DNA of 64,000 nucleotides from Salibacterium lacus (GCF_042684865.1 NZ_JBHUML010000002.1:1302001-1366000); one strand, 5' to 3'. Shown: positions 35,548 to 44,808, counted from the stretch's first letter. Notes: generated by a model from the sequence alone, not told the origin. Numbers and translations are program-made.

Positions 35548-35751
35548 TGAACGTTTACACCTCCCTTCCTGTAAGTGTACCACGAATCACACCACATGAA
35601 ACATAAAATCTGATTCTTCGATTAAATCCCTGCATCCATGTACTCTCTTCGACAAACGTTCTGAAATTCCTTTTCGCTGAAAAATATTATTTCATTTTTG
35701 AGCGATCAAAAAGCTCGTGCCAAACGCAGGAATCACACATACGAAATAAGC

Positions 35752-35782
35752 AATGGAGCTGTGTCAAAAATACAGCTCCATT
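35752..35782 (-). terminator. Hairpin downstream of murC
   Basis: Perfect stem AATGGAGCTGT (35752-35762) with ACAGCTCCATT (35772-35782). No long T run follows, so its strength as a terminator is uncertain. Confidence 0.55.
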
Positions 35783-35787
35783 AATAG

Positions 35788-37086
35788 TTATACAAGTTGT
35801 TTTTCATAGGCTGCCTGGAATTTCTGAATGTCGCCGGCCCCCATAAAAAGCAGGATTCCGTGTTCGTGAACCCCCAGTGAATCAACCTGATCCTCCGTAA
35901 TGACACGGGAACCCGGTATCTGGTTCTGTAGATCTTCAATTGATAAAGCTCCGTCTTCTTCACGTGCCGAACCGAAAATGTCACAAAGGTACACTTGGTC
36001 GGCCTGCCGCAGGCTTTCTGCAAAAGCATCGAGAAATGCTCTTGTTCTGGAAAAAGTATGCGGCTGAAACACAGCTATAATATCCCGGTTCGGATATTTC
36101 TGCCGGGCAGCTTCTATGGTTGCGTTGATTTCGGTCGGATGATGAGCGTAATCATCAATTAATGTCTGACTTCCTGCTTCTTTTTCCGTGAACCGGCGTT
36201 TCACACCCGGAAAGGAGGCAAGCTGCTCTTTAATTACTTCCGCCGGTACTTCTTCATAATGGCAGAGAGCAATGACACCCAGAGCATTCAGCACATTATG
36301 CCTCCCGTATCCGGGTATGGTGAACGTACCTAAACGGTCCCCGCGGATTTTGACGTCAAACGTGGTTCCTTTTTCATCCGTCTGAATGTTGTCCGCATTG
36401 AAATCATATTTTCCTTCTATTCCGTAGTACACAATCGGCACCGGGACATTTAACGTCTGAAGGTATTCATCATCTCCACATGCTACAATGCCTTTCTTTA
36501 CGTTACGGGCCATTTCCTCAAATGCCCGGATCACATCATCGACATCTTCAAAATAGTCAGGGTGGTCAAAATCGATATTGGTCATCACCGCATAATCCGG
36601 TTCATAATGGAGAAAGTGGCGTCTGTATTCACATGCCTCAAATACAAAATAGCTGCTTTCTTCTTCTCCTTTTCCTGAGCCGTCCCCTATTAAATATGAT
36701 GTCGGTTTATAAGCTCCGATCACATGAGCAAGCAGCCCTGTTGTAGATGTTTTACCGTGGGATCCAGTTACTGCAATGGATGTGAACTGCTGTAGAAATC
36801 CTCCCAAAAAAGAGGGATATCGGTGTATCTCCATGCTTCGGTCCTGTGCTTCCTTAATTTCAGGATTGCTTTCTCCGTAGGCCGGTGAAGCAATCACATG
36901 CTGGTCGTCTGAGATATTTTCCTTCTGGAACGGGAAAATGGGAATACCTTTGCGTTCCAAAGGAAGCTGAGTGAAAAACTGCTTATCTACATCAGAACCC
37001 TGGACATTATATTTCATATCGTGAAGAATCTGCGCCAGGGCACTCATTCCCGAACCTTTAATTCCTATAAAATGATAGGTTGTCAT
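35788..37086 (-). CDS. murC: UDP-N-acetylmuramate-L-alanine ligase
   Basis: 432 residues, the B. subtilis length. N-terminal Rossmann-like domain with GIKGSGMSALAQ, central ATPase with SHGKTSTTG, and C-terminal domain with YAHHPTEI. It adds the first amino acid to UDP-MurNAc in cytoplasmic peptidoglycan synthesis. The ATG at 37086 has GGAGG 9 nt upstream; upstream in-frame starts lack one. It is preceded by a 424-nt non-coding region rich in hairpins. Confidence 0.97.
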   Translation of the reverse strand: MTTYHFIGIKGSGMSALAQILHDMKYNVQGSDVDKQFFTQLPLERKGIPIFPFQKENISDDQHVIASPAYGESNPEIKEAQDRSMEIHRYPSFLGGFLQQFTSIAVTGSHGKTSTTGLLAHVIGAYKPTSYLIGDGSGKGEEESSYFVFEACEYRRHFLHYEPDYAVMTNIDFDHPDYFEDVDDVIRAFEEMARNVKKGIVACGDDEYLQTLNVPVPIVYYGIEGKYDFNADNIQTDEKGTTFDVKIRGDRLGTFTIPGYGRHNVLNALGVIALCHYEEVPAEVIKEQLASFPGVKRRFTEKEAGSQTLIDDYAHHPTEINATIEAARQKYPNRDIIAVFQPHTFSRTRAFLDAFAESLRQADQVYLCDIFGSAREEDGALSIEDLQNQIPGSRVITEDQVDSLGVHEHGILLFMGAGDIQKFQAAYEKQLV

Positions 37087-37216
37087 AGTTGTGGCCCTCC
37101 ATCTTATCCAGTTGTCCGGCCCGCCTTCGGAACCGGAACGAAAACACACGGGCTTTTTTCCTTCTTACCTTGCAAACACCTACATCATTATATCAGAAAC
37201 AAATCAAAGCTCCAAT

Positions 37217-37505
37217 ACAAAGTGAAACTTCCATTCATCGTGCTCTCCGATGAATGGTTAGTTGAACAAGTCGGGGTGCCGGCAGCCGTCTATTTCTGTT
37301 TCGCATTTTGAAACAGAAACTTTACGGATGCCTGCACCGGGACAAAGTGAAACTTCCATTCATAGTGGTTTCCTATGAATGGAAGGGGATCAAAGGCTGA
37401 GGACGCCACGTCCTGTGGCAGCGCCTTTGTGACTCACATCGTGCGAGCCCGAACTCCCCGGGGATAATGTTACGGTCTTATCCTGAGCACACAGGATACT
37501 CCCCG
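37217..37505. repeat. Hairpin array in the gap upstream of murC
   Basis: The gap 37087-37510 holds no gene but several palindromes: two copies of a 41-nt element (37217-37257 and 37342-37382, both ACAAAGTGAAACTTCCATTCAT and a mirrored ATGAATGG end), a perfect TTTCTGTTTC/GAAACAGAAA stem (37293-37302 with 37310-37319), a GCCACGTCCTGTGGC-type stem near 37407, and GGGGAT/ATCCCC-like pairings near 37460-37505. Confidence 0.75.
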
Positions 37506-37510
37506 TAGAG

Positions 37511-38176
37511 TTATAAAGGGGAGGTGTCTGCATACACAAGCCAGGAGGCTCCATTATCCTTCATAAATCGAAGTCTCCGATTTTCTTCTTCTTTTTTCTC
37601 GTAACGTGCTTTCCATTCCCGCAGTTCAGCATCATCCCCGGGCATAATAAGCGGTACGACAGGGCTGAACACCCGGTTCTCAAAACCGCAGTAAACCGGA
37701 CGGGCCAGGATATAGGAAGTCTTCTCAAAGAGCGGAAAATTTCCATGTAAGGAAGACAATCTTTTTTCTTCTTTTTCCCATAAAGGAACAGCTGTTACTG
37801 ATCCGCTCTGCAGACTTATCACTCTGAATGGTTCCAGCGCAGCCGTCAATACAAGTCCGCTCAGCTGTATTTGGGAGGGCGTGAGAACAGCAGCCTTTTC
37901 TTTTACAAATAAATCAAAAAGTCTACTCCCGATAATGGTGACATAATCAAATGCAAACCAGTCCTCAAAATACTGCCGCCACGGTTCTTCTTCCAGGTCT
38001 GAAACATCACACCCGGCCTGTTCGGCAAACATATGCTTTGCGCGTACTTTTTCACGCAGGTTCGTATTATGTTTCAGCCAGTCTTCATAAGCATCCAGCA
38101 GTTCCATAAGGTCAAGATCCGCCTGCTTCTGCTTCTCTCTGCGGTGTTCTTCAAAACTCGGAACATTGGATATCAT
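37511..38176 (-). CDS. Unknown cytoplasmic protein, 221 aa
   Basis: I do not recognise this protein. It is soluble, with a charged N-terminus and a mid-region of hydrophobic and aromatic residues (WRQYFEDWFAFDYVTIIGSRLFDLFVKEK, residues about 66-95) and a Glu/Lys/Arg-rich helix near the C-terminus. No catalytic motif is seen. The ATG at 38176 has AAAGGGG 8 nt upstream. It lies 24 nt downstream of the phosphoribosyltransferase gene on the same strand and is probably co-transcribed with it. Codon use looks like its neighbours. Confidence 0.7.
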   Translation of the reverse strand: MISNVPSFEEHRREKQKQADLDLMELLDAYEDWLKHNTNLREKVRAKHMFAEQAGCDVSDLEEEPWRQYFEDWFAFDYVTIIGSRLFDLFVKEKAAVLTPSQIQLSGLVLTAALEPFRVISLQSGSVTAVPLWEKEEKRLSSLHGNFPLFEKTSYILARPVYCGFENRVFSPVVPLIMPGDDAELREWKARYEKKEEENRRLRFMKDNGASWLVYADTSPL

Positions 38177-38200
38177 CAGCACCGCCCCTTTCCGTGCTAT

Positions 38201-39295
38201 CTAAACTCGTTCCAAACGGGGGTTCGGGCGGTAGACCCGTCCTGCTTTCGCCTCATCTTTATCATTTATCTTTACATTATCCCCCGTAAAACCAATATGA
38301 ATCTCCAGAAGGCTGCTTCCGACACCGTATAGATCAATTGGAACATTCATATCCTCGTATTCATTGATTTTCTCTGCCGTGAAGCCTCCGCTGGCAAGTA
38401 TCTGTACATGTTGATACCCTTCTTCATCCAGGGCTTCACGGAGCGCAAACAGAAGTTTCGGGTTGGCACCGCGTGGGTCGAAAGCTCCCATCACTTCAGG
38501 GTGACGGCAGAAATACTGGTCCACCATGTGGTTGGACGTATCCACCCGGACTCCTTTCAGCTCATATCCAAATTCACGTGCCAGTTTCAGAGAATCCATA
38601 ATGACATCATTATTGTAATCAACCAGTGCCATTAAATCGTCATCAGGGTACGTTTCTTTATACGCATAGCTGGCCGCTACGACGTCTCCTTCAAATAACT
38701 GAATCAACGCATGCGGCATCGTTCCCATTCCTTCTTTTCCCCACCATTCGCTCATAGCGTGGGTAGCCTGAGCCTTTGACCCACCGATATAAGCGGAATA
38801 TCCGTCCCCGGCCTGCTGGGTGAAATGGTCATCCCGGTCTCCCATAAATATAACCGGCTTCCTTGCCCCTGATTTCCGGGCTGCTTTCACAACATTATAT
38901 ACATTCGTGGCAACGGATGTGCGGCGGGCAAAAATACCGTCAATCAACCCTTCCAGGTGGCCGAAATTCGGATAGGGACCTTCAATGGTAAGAACCGTTT
39001 CATATGGTTCCACCTTGTCGCCGTCTTCGAGAGAGTGAATGACAAGATCCTCCGGATTTTTGGCGAAAGTCTTGATCAGGGCTATCACCTCATCGGTTCC
39101 ACAGAGAACAGCATGTTTCTTCTGAAAAAACTGCATCGTTACATTTTCGCTGGGTTTATACTTTTCGGCGATTTCTCTTGTTTTCAGAAAATAAACAGCG
39201 GAAAACCAACCCTCTCCGACCCGTTCATCAAATTTGAACGTTTCATTGGTCAGTCGTTTTATATCTCCCTGCATTTTCAGTGCGATTTCTTTCAT
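38201..39295 (-). CDS. Nicotinate phosphoribosyltransferase
   Basis: 364 residues. It makes nicotinate mononucleotide from nicotinate and PRPP in NAD salvage. Family sequence includes FMGDRDDHFTQQAGDGYSAYIGGSKAQATHAMSEW, GTMPHALIQLFEGDVVAASYAY and ILASGGFTAEKINEY. It is the short form, about 360 residues, unlike the 490-residue B. subtilis PncB, so it may be a second or alternative enzyme. ATG at 39295 has AAGGAG 7 nt upstream. It lies with a 221-aa and a 62-aa protein between murC and sftA. Confidence 0.88.
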   Translation of the reverse strand: MKEIALKMQGDIKRLTNETFKFDERVGEGWFSAVYFLKTREIAEKYKPSENVTMQFFQKKHAVLCGTDEVIALIKTFAKNPEDLVIHSLEDGDKVEPYETVLTIEGPYPNFGHLEGLIDGIFARRTSVATNVYNVVKAARKSGARKPVIFMGDRDDHFTQQAGDGYSAYIGGSKAQATHAMSEWWGKEGMGTMPHALIQLFEGDVVAASYAYKETYPDDDLMALVDYNNDVIMDSLKLAREFGYELKGVRVDTSNHMVDQYFCRHPEVMGAFDPRGANPKLLFALREALDEEGYQHVQILASGGFTAEKINEYEDMNVPIDLYGVGSSLLEIHIGFTGDNVKINDKDEAKAGRVYRPNPRLERV

Positions 39296-39352
39296 CAGCC
39301 TACTCCTTAACATTCAAAAATAATTTCATTGATATCTATCAAAGGATAAAAG

Positions 39353-39425
39353 AAAAAGCTGTTTCAAAGAAGCACACGGCGCTGCCTGTTCTGCCTGCAC
39401 CTTATACCTTTTGAAACAGCCTTTG
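39353..39425 (-). terminator. Terminator after the 62-aa gene
   Basis: Stem GCTGTTTCAAAAG-type arms (39410-39420 with 39358-39368) around a 41-nt loop, followed on the minus strand by TTTTTC. The loop is large, so efficiency is uncertain. Confidence 0.6.
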
Positions 39426-39472
39426 TTCAAGCAGCCTCATTTCCAAATACTCTCAGCTCTCAAACTTCTTTC

Positions 39473-39661
39473 TCAGTGAACCAGGTCGCCCCGGCCCTGT
39501 TCCATAATAACAGCTTCGAGAATCTCCTGTACATCTGCTTCGTTAACGTCCCGCAGTCCGTCCTGAAGCACAATCGGTGTATCCTTCTCTTCCTGTTTCA
39601 AAAGTTCCAGAGCCTCCGGATACAAAAATCCCAACAATACATTCAGCTGAATCTGTTCCAT
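39473..39661 (-). CDS. Unknown small protein, 62 aa
   Basis: 62 residues, no signal peptide or membrane segment. It contains a hydrophobic N-terminal helix (QIQLNVLLGFLYPEALELLK) and an acidic middle and end. AAGGAGG lies 8 nt before the ATG and a hairpin follows it, which supports a real gene. It lies alone between sftA and the phosphoribosyltransferase gene. I see no family match. Confidence 0.6.
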   Translation of the reverse strand: MEQIQLNVLLGFLYPEALELLKQEEKDTPIVLQDGLRDVNEADVQEILEAVIMEQGRGDLVH

Positions 39662-39843
39662 AAGAGCTCCTCCTTCTCAAGAAGTATGCCGGCTTCGGAA
39701 TTTCAGCCTCTGTTCCATCATGTTTCTTAAAACGTGCTTTCCACGGTCCAGAGGAAGGTTCATGAATGCTGTGGTACCCTGTCTCTCTCTATATTATAGA
39801 ACGCGGAGAGGAAAAACAAGCTTTTTGCTGAGATGGTGGCCTC

Positions 39844-42126
39844 TCATCCGCCGATCTGTTCTTGAATTTCATGTTCACTTAACAGTACGTTCCGGGGTTT
39901 ACTTCCATTCGCTTCAGAAATAATCCCCTGCTTTTCCATCATATCAATAAGACGGGCGGCACGGTTATAACCAATGGAAAAGCGGCGCTGCAACAGGGAC
40001 GAAGAAGCTCCCCCCTGCCCTGATACAAAGAGGCAGGCTTCCGGAAAAAGCTCATCGCTGTTTTCTTCCTGCTCTGCTTTTTTCTGAAGATCTTCCCTCC
40101 CAAAGATGTAGGAGGGCTGCTTCTGCTGCTTTACGTCATTCGTGACGGCATCAATTTCTTCATCCGTTACAAAAGTCCCCTGCACCCGGAGCGGCTTGGA
40201 GGTGCCGTTTTGGTGGAAGAGCATATCTCCTTTCCCTATCAGCCGTTCTGCACCGCCTGCATCCAGAATGGTACGGGAATCAGCCTGGGAGGAAACAGCA
40301 AAGGCTGTGCGGCTTGGAATATTAGCCTTAATCAAACCTGTAATCACATCAACGGAAGGACGCTGCGTGGCGACCAGAAGATGTATGCCGCAGGCCCGCG
40401 CCTTTTGGGCAATCCGGCAGATGGCATCTTCCACATCCTGGGGAGATACCATCATCAGATCAGCGAGCTCATCGATGACTATGACGATATACGGCATTTT
40501 ATCGGCTTTATTCTCCATTTTTTCGTTGTATTTCTTAATATCGCGGACGCCCTCTGCGGCCAGTTTTTCATAACGTTCATTCATTTCAGCCACGGCCCGT
40601 TTCAGTCCCGCCGTCGCCTCTTTAGCATCATTTATAACCGGAGTCACAAGGTGGGGGATGTCTTTATATGAAGCCAGCTCCACCATTTTCGGGTCAATCA
40701 GCATCAATTTTACTTCGTCGGGGTCCGCTTTATACAGCAGACTGAGGAGGATGGAATTAATACATACACTTTTTCCGGAACCGGTAGCACCTGCGATCAG
40801 TCCGTGCGGCATATCCTGCAGATCCGTGACAATCGGAGAGCCGGAAATATCAAGTCCCATCGCGACCGTCAATGGCGATTCCTTTCGTATGAAAGCGTCC
40901 CGCCTCAGGATTTCCCGGAGCAGAACAGGCTCACTCTCCGCATTCGGAACTTCTATTCCAATCGTGTTTTTCCCGGGGATGGGGGCTTCCATCCTCAAAT
41001 CTTTCGCCGCCATCGCAAGCTTTATGTCATCGGTGAGATTAGTGATTTTATTCACTTTCACCCCTGCTGCGGGCTGGACTTCGTACCGCGTGACGGAGGG
41101 GCCTTTTGTCATATCCACCACTTCTGCATCGACGTTAAAATTCTGAAGCGTCTGCTCCAGCTGCTGCTTCTGGTAAGAAAAATCTTCTTCCTGCATTTCC
41201 GGTTTTCTCGACGGCTGCTGCAGAAGCTGAATGGAAGGAAAGTGGTAAGCGGACGGGTCTGACGTTTTGGAATTTCTGCCGTTCGAACCACGACCAGGCT
41301 TTTTGTCAGGCTGACGGAGCACATTAAATGGAACCCCCGGACTGGCAGCGTCCTTTTCCTTCCGGGAGGTCTGTGCCGCTTCGCGTTCACGGCGTCTCCG
41401 TTCCTGACGGGTGGATGAGCTCTGCGAAGAGGAGCGTGCTTTCTCTTCGTTTTGCTCTGTTTCCTCTGTCTTCTTCGAAGATTCCAGGTCAACCGCTTCT
41501 ACAGCAGTTTCTGTGCTTTCTTTTTCTTTCATTTCGCTTTCGGAAACATGCGTTTCAATAGGTTCGGTTTCCTCAACACCGGCATCCTTCTCTTCCGCAG
41601 GCGGGGGGGAAACGTATGTATCGAGTGCTGCACTGTCCGGTTTTGTCTCCTGCTCCGCTGATTCATCCTCCCATTCCTGTTGGGATGGAATCTCTTCCTC
41701 ATGTTTTTTCAGGTAGCTGGAATGAAGCGGAACATTTTCAAAGCCAAAAATGGGAGACGGTATATTCTCTGCGATGAAATCATTTCCCTGGAAATAAGTA
41801 CGTGAGGTCTCTTTTTCATTTTCCGCGGGGGCAGACGCCCGGCTTTTTTGTTTTTCAGAAGCATAAGAAGGCGGGCTTTCCTCCTGTGTTTTTTCTTCTT
41901 TGTCTTTTCCGCTTCCGTGCGTCTGTAGTTTTGCATCCAGTCTGTCCTGCCCGCTCTTAGGGTAATAATGCACCATTTTAATTCGGGAATCCGACTGTTT
42001 ATGAAGCTGTGCAGGTCTGCTGGGTGCCGGTTTTTCTGTTTCGTTTTCTTCCTGCCCGGCATGCTCTTCGTTTCCAAAAAAGAAACGCTGCATTTTTTCT
42101 TTCAGCCGTTGAAAGGAACCAGCCAT
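39844..42126 (-). CDS. sftA: DNA translocase SftA (FtsK-like, soluble)
   Basis: 760 residues. The first 300 residues are charged low-complexity without membrane segments; then a FtsK/SpoIIIE motor with Walker A GATGSGKS (446-453) and Walker B ELADLMMV (from VIVIDELADLMMVSPQDVED), and a C-terminal gamma winged-helix domain (about 690-750, SLLQRRFSIGYNRAARLIDMME). The lack of membrane segments marks it as SftA rather than SpoIIIE or FtsK. It moves DNA clear of the septum during division. The ATG at 42126 has AGAGGAG 9 nt upstream. Confidence 0.94.
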   Translation of the reverse strand: MAGSFQRLKEKMQRFFFGNEEHAGQEENETEKPAPSRPAQLHKQSDSRIKMVHYYPKSGQDRLDAKLQTHGSGKDKEEKTQEESPPSYASEKQKSRASAPAENEKETSRTYFQGNDFIAENIPSPIFGFENVPLHSSYLKKHEEEIPSQQEWEDESAEQETKPDSAALDTYVSPPPAEEKDAGVEETEPIETHVSESEMKEKESTETAVEAVDLESSKKTEETEQNEEKARSSSQSSSTRQERRRREREAAQTSRKEKDAASPGVPFNVLRQPDKKPGRGSNGRNSKTSDPSAYHFPSIQLLQQPSRKPEMQEEDFSYQKQQLEQTLQNFNVDAEVVDMTKGPSVTRYEVQPAAGVKVNKITNLTDDIKLAMAAKDLRMEAPIPGKNTIGIEVPNAESEPVLLREILRRDAFIRKESPLTVAMGLDISGSPIVTDLQDMPHGLIAGATGSGKSVCINSILLSLLYKADPDEVKLMLIDPKMVELASYKDIPHLVTPVINDAKEATAGLKRAVAEMNERYEKLAAEGVRDIKKYNEKMENKADKMPYIVIVIDELADLMMVSPQDVEDAICRIAQKARACGIHLLVATQRPSVDVITGLIKANIPSRTAFAVSSQADSRTILDAGGAERLIGKGDMLFHQNGTSKPLRVQGTFVTDEEIDAVTNDVKQQKQPSYIFGREDLQKKAEQEENSDELFPEACLFVSGQGGASSSLLQRRFSIGYNRAARLIDMMEKQGIISEANGSKPRNVLLSEHEIQEQIGG

Positions 42127-42190
42127 AGTATATTTCTCCTCTTTCCGGAATGTCATCAATGAAGCGGGGATGCACAGCAGGCAGAGGCAC

Positions 42191-42814
42191 TCACTGCTTG
42201 TGGTACTGCATCAGGAAATCCGCACCTGTCGTGTAGGAGTCGTTCAGCTCAAGAATTCCTTTCTCCGACGGTGCATCAGGAAGCGCCAGTTCTTTGGCGG
42301 AACATATCATACCGCTGGAGGAGACACCCCGGAGCTTCGATTTCTTTATTTTCATCCCGGAAGGCATCTCATCTCCCGGTTTGGCAACGACGACTTTCTG
42401 GTCTTTCTTTACGTTCGGTGCACCGCATACGATTTGCAGCGTCTCCGTCCCGGTATCAACCTGGCAGACACTCAGCTTATCGGCATCCGGGTGTTTCTTT
42501 TTTTCCGTAACGTGGCCGACAACAAACGAGGCTTCTTCCGGAAAAGAAACAATATGCTGCTCAAGGCCGTTTGTGGTCAGAGCATGCTCGATCAGAGCTT
42601 TCACGTCTTTTGTCAGCGCGCACATCCCGGTCTGGTTTATCTTTTTGTAAGAAGAGGCATGAAAAATGTGAAAGCCGGCCGTTTCTCCATTTTCCTTATT
42701 ATACAGCCGTGCCACATCCCCGTGTTTTTCTGTACCACGGTTTTGTTTCTCTATTTCTTTCAGGGAAACAAGAAGTGTATCCCCGATGCCCTTATTGTTG
42801 TAAAAAACGTTCAT
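42191..42814 (-). CDS. ytpR: tRNA-binding domain protein YtpR
   Basis: 207 residues. An N-terminal DUF4479-type region is followed by an OB-fold tRNA-binding domain (VVGHVTEKKKHPDADKLSVCQVDTGTETLQIVCGAPNVKKDQKVVVAKPGDEM) like that of phenylalanyl-tRNA synthetase beta. It may bind tRNA or act in trans; function is unknown. The ATG at 42814 has AAAGGAG upstream; the long frame before it lacks a ribosome binding site. It lies between ytpQ and sftA as in B. subtilis. Confidence 0.9.
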   Translation of the reverse strand: MNVFYNNKGIGDTLLVSLKEIEKQNRGTEKHGDVARLYNKENGETAGFHIFHASSYKKINQTGMCALTKDVKALIEHALTTNGLEQHIVSFPEEASFVVGHVTEKKKHPDADKLSVCQVDTGTETLQIVCGAPNVKKDQKVVVAKPGDEMPSGMKIKKSKLRGVSSSGMICSAKELALPDAPSEKGILELNDSYTTGADFLMQYHKQ

Positions 42815-42881
42815 AAACTGTTTCTCCTTTTCCTGTGAAATTCCTATGTTATTGTAGCATAAACCGAACCGCGGTGCGCTT

Positions 42882-43679
42882 TTAATTCTCGGGTTTTTTC
42901 CGAGCGAGAATGAAAATCGGTTCAAGGCCGCCGTCTTCATATAAGAACGGCAGAGCTGTCACAGGAATCCGGCCGTTGTTGAAAAAGCGGAACGTCATCT
43001 GCCCGAGCACATCATAGCCGGCGTCATTTTGAATGTCGGCTATGATCATCACATCCTGGTGCGGCACAGCAATAGCTGTGTCACCTGTGACTTTTGCATC
43101 CATTTCTTTAATAAAAGTCTCGTGCAGCAGACGGCTGGCATCGTATCCATCATTGGAATTAATAAAATAAAACGTATTCCCCGCCACTTCATCGGTTTTA
43201 TACTCATTCGGGAGCTGGCGGACGTTAAACAATGCGAGTTCCTTCATCTGTTCATTCGAGAAACCTTCTCTATTTACCGTTTCTTCTTCAAGCATTGTGT
43301 AGGCATCTCCCAGATCCAGAGCATAGTAAATTCTTGTTTCCGCGGTATGCTCGGAAAAGAGCAGAGCCTTGCCGTCTTTTGTTTCCGTTGGGAAGGAGGT
43401 GGATCTCAGTACCGGATAAATGTTTTTTTCTTTTCCTTGGATAACAACATTGCGCTCCATCGCTTCAAAGGAAGCATCAATAAACATGGCCGCTTCTTCC
43501 AGCGCTTTCTCATGATCGGTGTCATTTTTAGCCAGAAGTTTGTTCAGGTCAAGATCCAGGCCTTTATTCAGACCGGTGTGCTCCACCCGCAGCGAACTTT
43601 TTTCCTCGTCGAATATAAACTTCCGGTTATTTTTTGCAAGCTGTTTTTCCAATCTGTTTCTGAATTCCTCTAAATCCAT
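42882..43679 (-). CDS. ytpQ: DUF1444 protein YtpQ
   Basis: 265 residues, the usual family length. N-terminal LEEFRNRLEKQLAKNNRKFIFDEEKSSLRVEHTG and a central FPTETKDGKALLFSEHTAETRIYYALDLGDAYTML are DUF1444 hallmarks; soluble, no signal peptide. Function is unknown. It precedes ytpR and sftA on the same strand, with a 67-nt gap to ytpR. The B. subtilis neighbour ytpP (thioredoxin-like) is missing here. Confidence 0.9.
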   Translation of the reverse strand: MDLEEFRNRLEKQLAKNNRKFIFDEEKSSLRVEHTGLNKGLDLDLNKLLAKNDTDHEKALEEAAMFIDASFEAMERNVVIQGKEKNIYPVLRSTSFPTETKDGKALLFSEHTAETRIYYALDLGDAYTMLEEETVNREGFSNEQMKELALFNVRQLPNEYKTDEVAGNTFYFINSNDGYDASRLLHETFIKEMDAKVTGDTAIAVPHQDVMIIADIQNDAGYDVLGQMTFRFFNNGRIPVTALPFLYEDGGLEPIFILARKKPEN

Positions 43680-43797
43680 CTATATCTCTCCTAAACGCGT
43701 CATCCATACTGTTTAACGGTATTTCTTTTAGTTTAACACGAAAAAAACCAGTATATAAATCAATAGACGACCCTCTCCGCTAAAATGGTGTTATGCT

Positions 43798-44808
43798 TCA
43801 CCCTTGATCAATCGTCATGTCACCAAACGTAATCCACTGCTTCCTTCTCATCCATTCCGACAAGAGCAGACTTACGACAGCAGGGCCGGCGATATGGGTG
43901 AGCAGCATGGCCAGGAGCACATCGACGTGAAACCCCATTACCGAAAAAGTCATTACTTGTCCGACCAGCCCGCTCGTTCCCATTCCTGCCCCCGCTGCAT
44001 TGTTTTCCATAAGAAAGACTATGGTAGAAAGCGGGGCAAAAACAGCACCCGCTATCGTCGGAGGAAGCAGAATAACAGGTTTTCTGACAACGTTGGGCAC
44101 CTGCAGCATGGACGTCCCGATACCAAGTGCGGCAAGACCTGATACCCCGTTTTCCCGGTAACTGCTCACCGCAAATCCGACCATCTGGGCAGAGCATCCC
44201 ACTGCTGCGGCGCCGGCAGCTATTCCTTCCAGCTCAATCATAATAGCAATAGCCGCGCTTGATATAGGAGCGGTAAGTGCCAGACCCATCAAGACCGCCA
44301 CTATGATTCCCATGATAAACGGCTGCCTCTCTGTCGCCCACATCACAGCGTCTCCGAAACCAACCATTCCGTTTTGAATGACCGGTCCCAGGAAATAGGC
44401 CGTCGTATACCCCGCTGCAATCGTAACAAACGGTGTCACGATGATATCGAGTCTCGTTTCTTTTGATACAAGTTTCCCCAGTTCCACAGATATCAAAGCA
44501 GCAAGAAAGGCCCCCGCCGGACCGCCAAGTTCAGCACCGGCAGCGCCCGTTATAACAGCCGAAAACAGAACAAGCGGCGGAGCTTTCAGGCCATATGCCA
44601 CCGAAGCGCCGATGGCAGGTCCCATAAGATCCATGGCCAGCTGCCCCATCTCTTCTAAAAATGACAGCGTGAATTGTTCACCAATTGTGCGTATAATAAG
44701 ACCAATAATCAATGAAGAAAAAAGACCAAGAGCCATATAACTCAATGAAGTGACAGCATATGTCTTTACAGATAAGTTAACACCTTTACGCAAAAAAAAT
44801 TCCTTCAT
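43798..44808 (-). CDS. Orphan PTS IIC-type membrane protein (PTS_EIIC_2)
   Basis: 336 residues with about nine membrane segments. Sequence such as APPLVLFSAVITGAAGAELGGPAGAF, LTAPISSAAIAIMIELEGIAAGAAAVGC and VVRKPVILLPPTIAGAVFAPL matches the PTS_EIIC_2 family. No IIA or IIB domain is attached or adjacent, so it may be a transporter without PTS phosphorylation. GAGGGGGAG precedes the ATG. Substrate is unknown. It is a single-gene unit between ytpQ and the divergent ytoQ. Confidence 0.8.
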   Translation of the reverse strand: MKEFFLRKGVNLSVKTYAVTSLSYMALGLFSSLIIGLIIRTIGEQFTLSFLEEMGQLAMDLMGPAIGASVAYGLKAPPLVLFSAVITGAAGAELGGPAGAFLAALISVELGKLVSKETRLDIIVTPFVTIAAGYTTAYFLGPVIQNGMVGFGDAVMWATERQPFIMGIIVAVLMGLALTAPISSAAIAIMIELEGIAAGAAAVGCSAQMVGFAVSSYRENGVSGLAALGIGTSMLQVPNVVRKPVILLPPTIAGAVFAPLSTIVFLMENNAAGAGMGTSGLVGQVMTFSVMGFHVDVLLAMLLTHIAGPAVVSLLLSEWMRRKQWITFGDMTIDQG

